A stretch of DNA of 35,683 bases from CAZTKP01 sp964614215 (GCA_964614215.1 CAZTKP010000006.1:1-35683); one strand, 5' to 3'. Positions 16,190-24,489 are shown, counted from the first letter of the stretch. Made by a program: numbers and translations. The notes: generated by a model from the sequence alone, not told the origin.

Positions 16190-17603
16190 CACTAAGAAAC
16201 TCTCTATTCTTTTTGTACTTGAATCAGCACCTGAGCTAAGTTCTTCTCTTGCCTTTTTCAACAGCTATATCGATGCACTGATTGCTTCTCTTACCGATGA
16301 AGTTCAGCTGTGTATCTACTATCCTGAAATAAACGAGAACGAGGAACTGTACTCTCTGAACATTGTTCCGGGCTCAGGTTTCACCAGGTTTATCACCTAC
16401 ATTCCCTCAAGATATATCAGCTACAGAGACTCTTTTTCCAATCCGGAGATGGAAAACGTTTTTGAATACATTCTCAAAGAACACAGTTTCGACTGCATTC
16501 ATTTCTGGAGCCTGAAAAACCATTCGCTGACCTACCCTCTTATAGCAAAGGAACGCGGGCTTTTCACAGTTACTTCCGTGACTGATGGATTCCTTTTCTC
16601 AAATTCGATATTTTCGAAAGGCATCTCTCCTCAGGAAGAGGAAAAAGTCAGAATATCCAACTTTGTCGACAGTCCTGTCTCTGTCTTATTCAAAAAAGCA
16701 TCCAAGCTCTTCTCATCTGACAGAAAAAAATCAGCCTGGTTTGAAAATGTCGGTAGATTCAGCTCATATTACAACAGGACGACCATGAACTCCGTAGAGA
16801 GATCCACCATGAGGGAAAGAACCGAAATGGCTGATGATGTCCTTAACTTTTCAGACAGGATCATGTTCTTCTCAGAAGTCGAGTACAATCTTTTCTACAG
16901 GACTTTAATACCTGAGGACAAAGTGTTCTTCGTAGAACAGGGAATTTTATGCGACGGAACTTTTGAGAACAGACCTTTTGAGATAGAGGGAGCTGTGAAA
17001 TTCGGCTTTATGGGAGAACTGATATCCGAAGACGGAATACTTGAAACAGTAAAGGCATTTAACAGCCTTTATGATGACGGTTTTATGAATGAGATCCATG
17101 TTTACGGAGAACTTTTCGAGAACTCCCCCTATTTCTCCAGACTCAATAAAAAGGTAAGAAATCCGAACACTTATTTTCACGGACCAATTGAGCCCGGAAG
17201 AATTAATGCGGCATTGAACACCTTCGACGTTCTCATACTTCCCTCGAAATGGCATAGAAGTGACACATACCTTCTAAACAGTGCCGTAACTTCAAGAAAA
17301 GCTGTTATCTGTTCTTCCAGGAACGTTGTCGCGGAAAAGGTTCGAAAGTTCGCCAGAGGACTGATTCTGGATGATATTACCCCCGAAAGCATTTATAACG
17401 CTGTCTCTGAACTTGAAAGAAATCGAAAAAGACTGTATTATTTCATGAGAGTTACCGCCGATTATAAAACTCCGGAGATCAGAGATAATATGAAAACTCT
17501 TTTAAATTGCTATTCCAGGTTCAGAACAGGCGACAAAGAGGAAACCCGGCTGCTGCTTCAGAAAAAAATTAACCGAAGAAAAGCAGAAAGACATAGAGGC
17601 TGA
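16179..17603 (+). CDS. Glycosyltransferase, GT-B fold (family 4-like)
   Basis: A 474-residue protein. The C-terminal half fits the GT4 nucleotide-sugar domain: KFGFMGELISEDGILETVKA, a middle strand IHVYGELF, then NTYFHGPIEPGRINAALNTF followed by VLILPSKW. The usual E-x7-E motif after this point is not evident; the region reads HRSDTYLLNSAVTSRKAVI, with Asn or Asp where the first Glu is expected. The N-terminal half is a divergent acceptor domain (SILFVLESAPELSSSLAFF). No signal peptide is seen, so it is likely cytoplasmic and probably works on an envelope glycan. It starts at GTG 16179 behind AAGGAG and overlaps the aconitase-like gene by 11 nt. The fold is likely; donor and acceptor are unknown. 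Confidence 0.75.
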   Translation: MASDTKKLSILFVLESAPELSSSLAFFNSYIDALIASLTDEVQLCIYYPEINENEELYSLNIVPGSGFTRFITYIPSRYISYRDSFSNPEMENVFEYILKEHSFDCIHFWSLKNHSLTYPLIAKERGLFTVTSVTDGFLFSNSIFSKGISPQEEEKVRISNFVDSPVSVLFKKASKLFSSDRKKSAWFENVGRFSSYYNRTTMNSVERSTMRERTEMADDVLNFSDRIMFFSEVEYNLFYRTLIPEDKVFFVEQGILCDGTFENRPFEIEGAVKFGFMGELISEDGILETVKAFNSLYDDGFMNEIHVYGELFENSPYFSRLNKKVRNPNTYFHGPIEPGRINAALNTFDVLILPSKWHRSDTYLLNSAVTSRKAVICSSRNVVAEKVRKFARGLILDDITPESIYNAVSELERNRKRLYYFMRVTADYKTPEIRDNMKTLLNCYSRFRTGDKEETRLLLQKKINRRKAERHRG

Positions 17604-17605
17604 CA

Positions 17606-18325
17606 ATGAAAAAAGACACTCTGACAGTAAGTAAAACCCTGGTCATCAAAGCACTGCTCCTCTCTTTTGCATTACTTACCATAGCTTTCGGGCTTGGGCT
17701 TGTGATAGGAAAGACGGATGACTCCCTCCAGAATCTAACAAGCGCCGATGAGGGAGAGATCAGAGAGCAGCTTAGTGACTGCAGCTTCAAGCTTCAGGAG
17801 ATCACGGCGAAGCATCTCAGTCTTATAAATGCTGCTAAAAAGAAGGGGCTTATGGATGAGAATGGACTGATCGGAAAAGATGTCGTATGCAGAAAGGAAG
17901 AGAAAAAAGGACAGGAAAAGACGGAGAGGATAGAGAAGACACAAGATGTTCAGAAGTCTGTGGAAGATAAAGAAGGACAGGAAAGGACGGAGAGGGCTGA
18001 AAAGACACAGGGTGTTCAGAAGTCCGTGGAAGATAAAGAAGATAGCGTGAAGAAGGAAGAACCAGTTAAAAAAGTAGAGCAAAAACCGAAGAAGAAGATG
18101 AACTGTTCTTTTTCGATACAGCTTTTCAGTGATCCGGATAAGGACAAGGCGATGAAAGCGAAAAAAAGATATCCATTTAAGGCCCTGAGACTTGTAGAGG
18201 CCGAGATAAGAGGAAGAAGCTGGTACAGGATCAGATACGGCTGTTATGCCACGAGAGCTGAAGCGGAACTCGATCTTCCGGAAGTAAAAGATGTTGTAGA
18301 CAGTGCAATAGTTGTTGCTGACTAA
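17606..18325 (+). CDS. SPOR-domain membrane protein with tandem-repeat linker
   Basis: A 239-residue protein with a single N-terminal membrane anchor (about residues 13-33, ending FGLGLVIG), a charged periplasmic linker, and a C-terminal SPOR domain (about 166-239, beginning CSFSIQLFSD and containing SWYRIRYGCYATRAEAE). SPOR domains bind glycan strands lacking stem peptides, mostly at division sites, as in FtsN and DamX. The linker holds two 22-residue repeats (GQEKTERIEKTQDVQKS... and GQERTERAEKTQGVQKS...), encoded by adjacent 66-bp units. It starts 2 nt after the glycosyltransferase stop and is followed 17 nt later by an outer-membrane protein gene, so it belongs to an envelope operon. Topology and SPOR assignment are good; the specific process is inferred. 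Confidence 0.85.
   Translation: MKKDTLTVSKTLVIKALLLSFALLTIAFGLGLVIGKTDDSLQNLTSADEGEIREQLSDCSFKLQEITAKHLSLINAAKKKGLMDENGLIGKDVVCRKEEKKGQEKTERIEKTQDVQKSVEDKEGQERTERAEKTQGVQKSVEDKEDSVKKEEPVKKVEQKPKKKMNCSFSIQLFSDPDKDKAMKAKKRYPFKALRLVEAEIRGRSWYRIRYGCYATRAEAELDLPEVKDVVDSAIVVAD
17909..18040 (+). repeat. Tandem 66-bp repeat, two units, within the SPOR protein gene
   Basis: Unit 1 is 17909-17974 and unit 2 is 17975-18040, both in frame. By hand count about 58 of 66 positions agree. Each begins GGACAGGAAA and ends GTGGAAGATAAAGAA. The first 18 bases of unit 1 recur exactly at 18652-18669 in the next gene. Confidence 0.85.
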
Positions 18326-18342
18326 TTTTACGGAGAAAAGAT

Positions 18343-20481
18343 ATGAAGTTATCTATCCTGAAAGTTTTTCTGGTTTTCATGTTTCTCACATTTTCAAGTC
18401 TGACAGCTGAAGAGGCAGCGGCAACTGAGGAAAAAGCACCTGAAAAGAAGGCTGAACAGGCTAAAGACGAAGAAAAGAAAGAGGAAAAACAACCGGAAAA
18501 GAAGGAAGAGACGGAAGAGACACAAAACAGTCAGGAACAAACACAGCCACAGGAACAGACAGCAATAGAATATCAGAGACACCTCCCTCCGGAAGAAGAA
18601 AAGAGACTACTTGAGGAAGCTGCAAAAAAGGCAGAGGAAGAAGGACAACAAGGACAGGAAAAGACGGAGGAGACACAAGGTGCTCAGGAACCTGTGCAGA
18701 ATCCGGAACCGGCAGTTGTTGAGGAATCGAATCCTGCACAGACTGAAGAGACAGTTAAGGAGCCTGTGCAGAAAACAGAGCCCCCTGCTGTGGAACAGCC
18801 AAAAACTGAAGTGACTCCTGAACCTGTTAAGCCTGTTGAACAACCGAAACCAGAAGCCAAGGAGCCGGTAAAAGATCAGGAACTGGCGAAGAAGGAAGAT
18901 GATAAGAAGGAAGGTGACAAGAAAGAGGAAGAGCCTAAGGAAAAGGAGAAAAAGAAGACATTTCTAAAGGGAGAGATCGCTAACATCGGTTCCAAAGAGA
19001 TAATCTCCCCCTACTCCAGTGCAGGCGTAGGTATCGGTATGTCAATGATGGACGAAAGGTACTATCTTACGATCAATCCTAAACTGTCGCTTCGTTTTAA
19101 CAAGATCGGACTCATCTTCGGAATTCATGTTCCGCTGAACATACAGCTTTTCAATACGGATGTAACTTCAGACCAGGAAGCTTTCACTTTCAGGACCGAG
19201 GACTGGGATGAGTGGCAGGATTATCTCAAGATCCTCCGCTACATTCAGGTGGGAAGATCAGAAGACAAGTTCTTTTTCTCTATGGGAAGCAACTTCGCAC
19301 AGACTATCGGTCACGGAACTATTCTGAAAAGATATGTTCCCAACCACGATGCTACGTTCTCCACTCTTTCAACTAAACTTAACTGGTACTGTGACTACGT
19401 CGGGTTTGAGGCACTTCTGGGCGATGTAGCAAGAGGAAATATGTTCGGAGGACTTGTTTTTGTTAAACCTTTCAGCGCACTTGGCGGATATCACGCAAAG
19501 AGCGTTTCTTTCGGCTACACCTTTGTTGCTGACAGAAATGCCCCTACTCTTATGCAGTATGAAACTTACTACGGAATGCCCGACCCCAACACGGATCCGG
19601 CGGCCTGGGACCTCATCAATGAGACGACTTATGGCGGAGAAAGGGTTAGAAGACTCGATGCCGGCTCAAAGAACAGGCCGATAATTCTCGATACTGAGTT
19701 CCTTCATGTTCAGGGTATCGACTTTGAATTTAAGGCTTATAAAAATGAAAAAGTTGATCTCAAGTTCTTTCTTGACTACTCCTGGTTCAAGAATGATTTC
19801 GAGAACGGAGGTTTCACAGGAGGATTTCTGGGACGTTTCAACCTCGACCAGAACAAAAGACATGCTATGAGGCTTCAGCTTGAGTTCAGAGGTCACAGCG
19901 ATACCTACCTGCCCTCTTTCTTCGACACATACTACGATGTTGAACGGATCGAAATGATGACGAATATTTTCGGCAAAAAAGACTTCATGCCTGACGGCCG
20001 TTCAAAATACTGGCATCTCATGAATGACGGAAGCGGAGACTGGGTCTTTTCTTTTTACGGAGAGTTCAACTACTCATGGAAAACATGGATGGCCTTGTCG
20101 TTAGGATATGAACAGCTTGATGATTCTTTTTCTATCTTCGGACATTTCGAACTTCCTGACCTCTGGATACTTAAGGGAATGATATCATATTACCGCAGAG
20201 GTATCGGAAGTGCTTCGGATATTTTCACGACAGATAACGTGAGTACCGTCTTCAGAGGAGTCCTCAGGCTTCAGGTTCTTCCTATTCTCTATATTAATGC
20301 CTACGTTGGAAAACACTGGGCTTTCTGGAGTGCAGACAGACCGAGACCGAACGATAATCTGGAAGGTCATTTCGTTTCATCCTGGGATTGGGGTTTTGAC
20401 CTTGAATTCGGTTATGAGTGGGGAAAAGAGGATAAAAAGAAGAAAAAAGATAAGGACAAAGATGTTCTTGATGAAAAATAA
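18343..20481 (+). CDS. Predicted outer-membrane beta-barrel protein with Lys/Glu/Pro-rich N-terminal region
   Basis: A 712-residue exported protein. Residues 1-22 are a signal peptide (hydrophobic LKVFLVFMFLTF, likely cut after SLTA). Residues about 23-206 are a low-complexity Glu/Lys/Gln/Pro region (repeated EEKKEEKQPEKK and EPVQNPEP-type runs), likely extended in the periplasm. Residues about 207-695 look like a beta-barrel: alternating aromatic strands such as YYLTINPKLSLRF, IGLIFGIHVPLNIQLF and WVFSFYGEFNYSW separated by polar loops. The C-terminus is a Lys/Asp tail rather than the usual terminal aromatic residue. I do not recognise a named family. It sits in an envelope operon directly after a SPOR protein, which also binds cell wall. 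A role linking wall and outer membrane is possible but not shown. Confidence 0.75.
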   Translation: MKLSILKVFLVFMFLTFSSLTAEEAAATEEKAPEKKAEQAKDEEKKEEKQPEKKEETEETQNSQEQTQPQEQTAIEYQRHLPPEEEKRLLEEAAKKAEEEGQQGQEKTEETQGAQEPVQNPEPAVVEESNPAQTEETVKEPVQKTEPPAVEQPKTEVTPEPVKPVEQPKPEAKEPVKDQELAKKEDDKKEGDKKEEEPKEKEKKKTFLKGEIANIGSKEIISPYSSAGVGIGMSMMDERYYLTINPKLSLRFNKIGLIFGIHVPLNIQLFNTDVTSDQEAFTFRTEDWDEWQDYLKILRYIQVGRSEDKFFFSMGSNFAQTIGHGTILKRYVPNHDATFSTLSTKLNWYCDYVGFEALLGDVARGNMFGGLVFVKPFSALGGYHAKSVSFGYTFVADRNAPTLMQYETYYGMPDPNTDPAAWDLINETTYGGERVRRLDAGSKNRPIILDTEFLHVQGIDFEFKAYKNEKVDLKFFLDYSWFKNDFENGGFTGGFLGRFNLDQNKRHAMRLQLEFRGHSDTYLPSFFDTYYDVERIEMMTNIFGKKDFMPDGRSKYWHLMNDGSGDWVFSFYGEFNYSWKTWMALSLGYEQLDDSFSIFGHFELPDLWILKGMISYYRRGIGSASDIFTTDNVSTVFRGVLRLQVLPILYINAYVGKHWAFWSADRPRPNDNLEGHFVSSWDWGFDLEFGYEWGKEDKKKKKDKDKDVLDEK

Positions 20482-20502
20482 CTTAAAGGGGGATCTTTCA
20501 GT

Positions 20503-21018
20503 ATGAAGAAATTCATTGCTTTGTTTTCATTACTTTTCTTTTCAGTCTGTATCTATGCTGCCGATGTCTATATTAACGGAGTTAAGGTCTCCGGGATAAA
20601 ATCCCAGGATATCAAGAACTGTTCCGTAAAGATAGATGAAAAAGGCGACATCTACATAACAGCTCCTGATGTTAAGATAATTGACGAGAAGGCAACTGTC
20701 ATCAAAGAATATTATCTCGCAGTCAGCTTCGATAAGCCGGCTCCTGTCGATGTAACTTTTCTACTTAACGGGAAATCGGCAGGTAAAGTATCAAAAGGAC
20801 AGAAAGAAACTTTCTTCAAACTTGAGGGGGATCTTAAAAAAGGTGAGAATTCAATAGGTTTCAATGCCCCGCCCTCAAAGGAGATGATATCCTTTAAGAT
20901 TTCGGTCGGCATAGGAAAAAAGGTCAACGACAGCATAGAGTTCATGCCTGTTGCTGAAAAATCGGCAAAGATAACAGAGATCGGTGTTGCCGGTATATTT
21001 AAATTCAAAGCGGAGTAA
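20503..21018 (+). CDS. Exported protein of unknown function, 171 aa
   Basis: The first 19-20 residues form a signal peptide (KKFIALFSLLFFSVCIYAA), leaving a ~150-residue periplasmic or surface protein. The mature part is rich in beta-forming segments with alternating Lys/Asp and Val/Ile, such as VYINGVKVSGI, DVTFLLNGKSAGKVSKG and EMISFKISVGIGKKV, which suggests an all-beta fold. No catalytic motif, cysteine pair or lipobox is seen. It lies 21 bp after the outer-membrane protein gene (AAAGGGGGATC upstream) and 4 bp before the TPR lipoprotein gene. It is probably an accessory of the same envelope complex. I do not recognise the family. Confidence 0.8.
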   Translation: MKKFIALFSLLFFSVCIYAADVYINGVKVSGIKSQDIKNCSVKIDEKGDIYITAPDVKIIDEKATVIKEYYLAVSFDKPAPVDVTFLLNGKSAGKVSKGQKETFFKLEGDLKKGENSIGFNAPPSKEMISFKISVGIGKKVNDSIEFMPVAEKSAKITEIGVAGIFKFKAE

Positions 21019-21022
21019 AACT

Positions 21023-21877
21023 ATGAACAAAACTCTTTCTATTCTTGTTACTGCAGCAGCTGTCTCTCTTCTTTTATTCAGTTTTTCCTGCTCCAGCACC
21101 AGCAAAAAGACCGCAAGTGACCAGAAAAAAGGTAACAGCTATTATCAGCTGGGCCTTGCAGCCTGGAATGAGGGGGATTACATCAAGGCAAGGAGAGAGT
21201 TCTCAAAGGCAATAGAAGTTGCTCCGGATATGGCTCATTACTACAACCATCTGGGAATGGTTAATCTTCAGATGGGAAACCTTAAGGATGCGGAAAAGGA
21301 TTTCAGGAAATCTCTTGATATAGACAAGACCTATCTTGACCCGCACAACAATCTGGGAGTTCTGTACACTAAACAGGAAAAATATGAGAAGGCTCTGGAG
21401 GAACTTAACGCTATCCGCTCGAACCCCATGTATCCTTTTCCTCACTTTGTGGAAACTAACATAGGTGTTGTCTACAGACTACAGAAGAAACATGACATGG
21501 CAGAAAAAGCCTTTAAGGCCGCTTTAAAAATGAAAGGTACTCACTGCGAGGCATATAAGGAGCTTGGACTTCTGTACGATGAGATGGGAATGCATAAAAA
21601 TGCGACTGAAAGTTATCTCCGTTGTCTCGAGTACTGTCCTTATCATGTCGAGGCACTTTATCGCGGTGCAGTAAAACTACTCTCGGAAGGAAAGGAGAAA
21701 CAGGGTGCGGTCTATCTTCAGAGATGTCTTGAGATAGAGACCAAGAACGTTAAGCAAGTTCAGATCCCCTTTCTTAAAGAATGCGCATCTCTTGCAGGGA
21801 AAATGGATGTTAAAGCCAATATGGATAAGTTCGGAGACCCGGTAAAAAAGGAAAAGAAACAGATAAACGCGGACTGA
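21023..21877 (+). CDS. TPR-repeat lipoprotein (PilF/NlpI-like architecture)
   Basis: A 284-residue protein with a lipoprotein-type signal ending in SFSC (C23) and a Ser/Lys spacer. The lipobox is imperfect because Phe sits at -2. Six tetratricopeptide repeats follow, for example YYQLGLAAWNEGDYIKARRE, YYNHLGMVNLQMGNLKDAEK, NNLGVLYTKQEKYEKALEEL and AYKELGLLYDEMGMHKNATE. Such lipoproteins act as scaffolds in the outer membrane, as in type IV pilus secretin assembly (PilF/PilW) or peptidoglycan hydrolase control (NlpI). No pilus genes are in the window. I start at ATG 21023 with CGGAG at 21011-21015; an earlier start would lie in the preceding gene. The stop overlaps the next ATG by one base. Confidence 0.88.
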   Translation: MNKTLSILVTAAAVSLLLFSFSCSSTSKKTASDQKKGNSYYQLGLAAWNEGDYIKARREFSKAIEVAPDMAHYYNHLGMVNLQMGNLKDAEKDFRKSLDIDKTYLDPHNNLGVLYTKQEKYEKALEELNAIRSNPMYPFPHFVETNIGVVYRLQKKHDMAEKAFKAALKMKGTHCEAYKELGLLYDEMGMHKNATESYLRCLEYCPYHVEALYRGAVKLLSEGKEKQGAVYLQRCLEIETKNVKQVQIPFLKECASLAGKMDVKANMDKFGDPVKKEKKQINAD

Positions 21878-22359
21878 TGGAAAACATTTCAGGCATAATA
21901 GTTTCACAGAAAAACAGTGACAAGGGATTCTGGTATACCATTCACGACGGCAACACAAAACACCGGTTTTTTTCGTGCAGCAGCTGTTTTTCTCTTTTTG
22001 AAAAGTGTGAAGCTACTGTCGAGCGGAAGAATGTCACGTTTTTTCTGAGAGAACATTTTTCTGACGACAACGATGCTCCGCTTAAGAATAAGCCATCCAA
22101 TCTTCTTGCCGCATCATGGCTTTCCCAGCTTGCGGATTCACTTTGCGGCAACGATCTCAGTGAAATAGAATTTATAACAAGATGCCATTTTGCACTGAAA
22201 GACGACTTTACCTTTCAGACACTTGAAAACATTGAAAAAGATTATCTCCGTGTCTCGGGATTCGGAGCCGATCTCCACGAGGAAACAATTGAAGATTGTT
22301 TTCCATATTCCTTAAAATTAAGACGATCACTTATTAATCAACTGAAGATCAGAGGCTAG
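21877..22359 (+). CDS. Unrecognised 160-aa protein
   Basis: Not recognised. It is a soluble-looking protein without signal peptide or membrane segment. The N-terminus (SGIIVSQKNSDKGFWYTIHD, then RFFSCSSCFSLFEKCEATVE) has a beta-strand pattern a little like the RecO OB-fold, but no RecO motif or zinc site follows, so I do not call it that. Cysteines C34 and C37 form a CSSC pair, with three more scattered. The start shares one base with the TPR gene stop (TGATG), and nadE begins 3 bp after its stop, so it is translated within the operon. Confidence 0.75.
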   Translation: MENISGIIVSQKNSDKGFWYTIHDGNTKHRFFSCSSCFSLFEKCEATVERKNVTFFLREHFSDDNDAPLKNKPSNLLAASWLSQLADSLCGNDLSEIEFITRCHFALKDDFTFQTLENIEKDYLRVSGFGADLHEETIEDCFPYSLKLRRSLINQLKIRG

Positions 22360-22362
22360 AAA

Positions 22363-23154
22363 ATGATCACTCTACCTGGAAAGGATTTTAGTAAATTAAC
22401 GGACAACCTTGTCAGTTTCATAAGAACGGAAATGAGCAGAACAGGCACGAATAAAGCTGTTCTCGGTCTTTCCGGCGGCATTGACAGTGCGGTAGTTGCC
22501 GCCCTTTGCGTCAGAACTCTCGGGAAAGAGAATGTCACCGGTATCTGTATGCCGTATAGAACTTCCAATCCGTCAAGCCTTAACGATGCTATAGCTGTCG
22601 CGGAGAATCTCGGCATAGAACATAAGGTTCTTGAGATCAGTGACACTGTTGATGCATTTGAGGGCAGCAGCATGCTGATCCCTGAAAAGAACCGCGCTAT
22701 AAGGCTTGGAAACATAATGGCCAGAGTCAGAATGATAACTCTTTTTGATTTTTCATCTGCAAGTAACTCTATTGTTTTCGGAACAGGTAACAGAAGCGAG
22801 ATAAAGCTCGGCTACTTCACTCTTTTCGGCGACAGTGCTTCATCCATCAATCCGATAGGCGGAATCTATAAGACCCATATTTTTGAACTTGGACGCTATC
22901 TGGGACTTCCTGAACAGGTTATTACAAAAGCTCCGTCAGCGGATCTTTTCGAAGGCCAGACTGACGAGAATGAGATCGGTTACTCGTACATTGAGATGGA
23001 TCCTGTTCTTCACGGCCTGACCGAACTGAATATGTCAGCTCAGGAAATAATTGATGAAGGACATGATGAAAAGCTCGTTAAACTTGTCATAGACCGCATG
23101 AATTCGATGAGTTACAAGCTGAAGGTGCCGATCATTTCCGATATTAACGAGTAA
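22363..23154 (+). CDS. nadE: Ammonia-dependent NAD+ synthetase
   Basis: A 263-residue enzyme that amidates deamido-NAD+ to NAD+ using ATP and ammonia. The PP-loop LSGGIDS is at 36-42. The family segments FGTGNRSE, GYFTLFGDSA and KAPSADLFEGQTDENEIGYS are present. There is no N-terminal nitrilase (glutaminase) domain, so this is the short ammonia-dependent type. The next gene is nadD, which makes its substrate; 4 bp separate them. It lies at the end of the envelope operon, 3 bp after an unknown gene. Confidence 0.96.
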   Translation: MITLPGKDFSKLTDNLVSFIRTEMSRTGTNKAVLGLSGGIDSAVVAALCVRTLGKENVTGICMPYRTSNPSSLNDAIAVAENLGIEHKVLEISDTVDAFEGSSMLIPEKNRAIRLGNIMARVRMITLFDFSSASNSIVFGTGNRSEIKLGYFTLFGDSASSINPIGGIYKTHIFELGRYLGLPEQVITKAPSADLFEGQTDENEIGYSYIEMDPVLHGLTELNMSAQEIIDEGHDEKLVKLVIDRMNSMSYKLKVPIISDINE

Positions 23155-23158
23155 AATC

Positions 23159-23716
23159 ATGCCTGAGAGCAAAGATATCGCCCTTTTCGGCGGAAAATTC
23201 GATCCACCCCACCTTGGACACCAGATGACGGTTTTTCTCGCTCTGGAGAAGTTTTCAATGGATGAGGTCTGGGTCATTCCCAGCTGGTCACACCCTTTCG
23301 GATACAAATCGAGCAGTTATGCGCTCCGTTTCAGAATGGCCGAAGACATGGTGATACCCTGGAAAAACACAGGCAGGGTCAGAGTCAGCGGCATTGAAAA
23401 GGACATGGGCACAGAGACCGTCTACACAGTTGATGTCATAAAACTGCTTAAGAAAAAGTATCCGCAGCACCGCTTCCACCTCTTCATCGGAGAAGATAAC
23501 TGGAAACAGCGGGACAAATGGAAAGATTTCGACAAAATAGAAGAACTAGCTGAAAAGATTATCGTTATCGGACGAGGTAAAGGTGACTTTGACCTATCAC
23601 TCCCCGATATTTCAAGCACTGAGATCCGTGAAATGATAAAAAACGGACAAGACCCGTCAAATCTGCTTCCAAAAGGAATCTGGCAGCTGATAAAGGAAAG
23701 AAAGATCTACCGCTGA
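23159..23716 (+). CDS. nadD: Nicotinate-nucleotide adenylyltransferase
   Basis: A 185-residue nucleotidyltransferase that joins nicotinate mononucleotide and ATP to give deamido-NAD+, the substrate of NadE encoded just upstream. The nucleotide-binding GGKFDPPHLGH is at 11-21 and the closing ISSTEIR at 151-157. A GEDNWKQRDKW segment stands where NadD has GADxxxxxxxW. The PPH variant of the FDPxH motif is slightly unusual but keeps both histidines. The stop lies 3 bp from the stop of a convergent minus-strand gene. It could also be named generically as a nicotinamide-nucleotide adenylyltransferase, but the nadE neighbour favours nadD. Confidence 0.92.
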   Translation: MPESKDIALFGGKFDPPHLGHQMTVFLALEKFSMDEVWVIPSWSHPFGYKSSSYALRFRMAEDMVIPWKNTGRVRVSGIEKDMGTETVYTVDVIKLLKKKYPQHRFHLFIGEDNWKQRDKWKDFDKIEELAEKIIVIGRGKGDFDLSLPDISSTEIREMIKNGQDPSNLLPKGIWQLIKERKIYR

Positions 23717-23733
23717 GCTTTATCTAGGCTCAG
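23713..23733. terminator. Possible bidirectional hairpin between convergent genes
   Basis: CTGAGC at 23713-23718 pairs with GCTCAG at 23728-23733 around a 9-base loop, centred on the convergent ends of nadD and the pspC-like gene. The stem is short and no T-tract follows on the plus strand, so terminator function is uncertain. Confidence 0.35.
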
Positions 23734-23902
23734 ACATTATCACAAAACAGATGAAATAGATCAGAACGCCCATTCCGAATGAAATAAAAGTCCCGATCAC
23801 CCAGAGGATTCTTATCACAGCAGGGTCTACCTCAAGGTATTCCCCTATTCCGCCGCATACACCGAGAAACTTTTTATCAAGTGAGAGCGTAAGTTTTCTC
23901 AT
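23720..23902 (-). CDS. PspC-domain small membrane protein
   Basis: A 60-residue protein consisting of a PspC domain: DKKFLGVCGGIGEYLEVDPA followed by a hydrophobic segment ending in GVLIYFICFVIM. Full PspC proteins sense or mediate the phage-shock (membrane stress) response with PspB; stand-alone small PspC-domain proteins like this are widespread and mostly uncharacterised. I start at ATG 23902 because GGAGG (23909-23913) is 6 nt upstream; a TTG two codons earlier touches the Shine-Dalgarno. It follows the assembly gap, so its operon partners on the upstream side are not fully visible. Confidence 0.88.
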   Translation of the reverse strand: MRKLTLSLDKKFLGVCGGIGEYLEVDPAVIRILWVIGTFISFGMGVLIYFICFVIMSEPR

Positions 23903-23932
23903 GTTCAACCTCCAAAGAAGATTTAATTAAAA

Positions 23933-24032
23933 NNNNNNNNNNNNNNNNNNNNNNNNNNNNNNNNNNNNNNNNNNNNNNNNNNNNNNNNNNNNNNNNNNNN
24001 NNNNNNNNNNNNNNNNNNNNNNNNNNNNNNNN
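23933..24032. other. Assembly gap of exactly 100 N
   Basis: One hundred consecutive N mark a scaffold join of unknown real length. The gap removes the 3' end of the hexapeptide-repeat gene and anything between it and the pspC-like gene. Confidence 0.99.
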
Positions 24033-24478
24033 TTGCCGGGTATAGAACGGACATTGGAGAGAATTACTCCTGCTCCGATGTGAGACTTAAATCCCATTAC
24101 AGCATCACCGACGTAGTTGAAATGCGGTGCCTGAACGTTATCAAAGAGGAAGCTGTTCTTAACTTCCGTTGAGTTTCCGATGACACAGTTGTTGCCGATA
24201 ACGGCCTTTCCGCGGATAAAAGCATTGTGTCTGATCTCACAGTTCTTTCCAATTATGACCGGTCCGGTGATCGATGCACTTTCTGCTATTTCTGTACCCT
24301 CTCCTACCCAGACATTTTCCTTTATTTCCTTATACTCAGGACCAAGCTGGGGACCTTTTTTAAGAACGTAATCTCCAATGTGGGAAAGAATGTCATAGGC
24401 GTTCTCGACACCATCAAAAATGTCAGCAAACTCTGTCTTGCTTAAGTCAAAAAACTCTTTAAAATCAACATATTGCAT
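24033..24478 (-). CDS. Hexapeptide-repeat (left-handed beta-helix) transferase, 3' end lost in gap
   Basis: 148 residues are visible before the assembly gap. After an ~55-residue N-terminal region (MQYVDFKEFFDLSKTEFADI), hexapeptide repeats begin: NVWVGEGTEIAESASITGPV, then IIGKNCEIRHNAFIRGKAVI and VIGNNCVIGNSTEVKNSFLF. Such beta-helices occur in sugar nucleotidyl- and acyltransferases. The NYVGDAVMGFKSHIGAGVIL segment resembles the GlmU C-terminal acetyltransferase domain and stand-alone GlmU-like proteins. I use ATG 24478, with GGAG 6 nt upstream; a TTG one codon earlier also exists. It starts 11 bp after the M50 protease stop, in the same minus-strand operon. The substrate is unknown. Confidence 0.85.
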
Positions 24479-24489
24479 CAATAACTCCG

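Noticed and set aside
17909..18040. CRISPR array
   Set aside because: The 66-bp units are directly adjacent without spacers, are in frame, and encode a protein linker.
18394..18843. Minus-strand Leu/Phe-rich frames opposite the Lys/Glu-rich part of the barrel protein
   Set aside because: Purine-rich coding sequence automatically gives open hydrophobic frames on the other strand.
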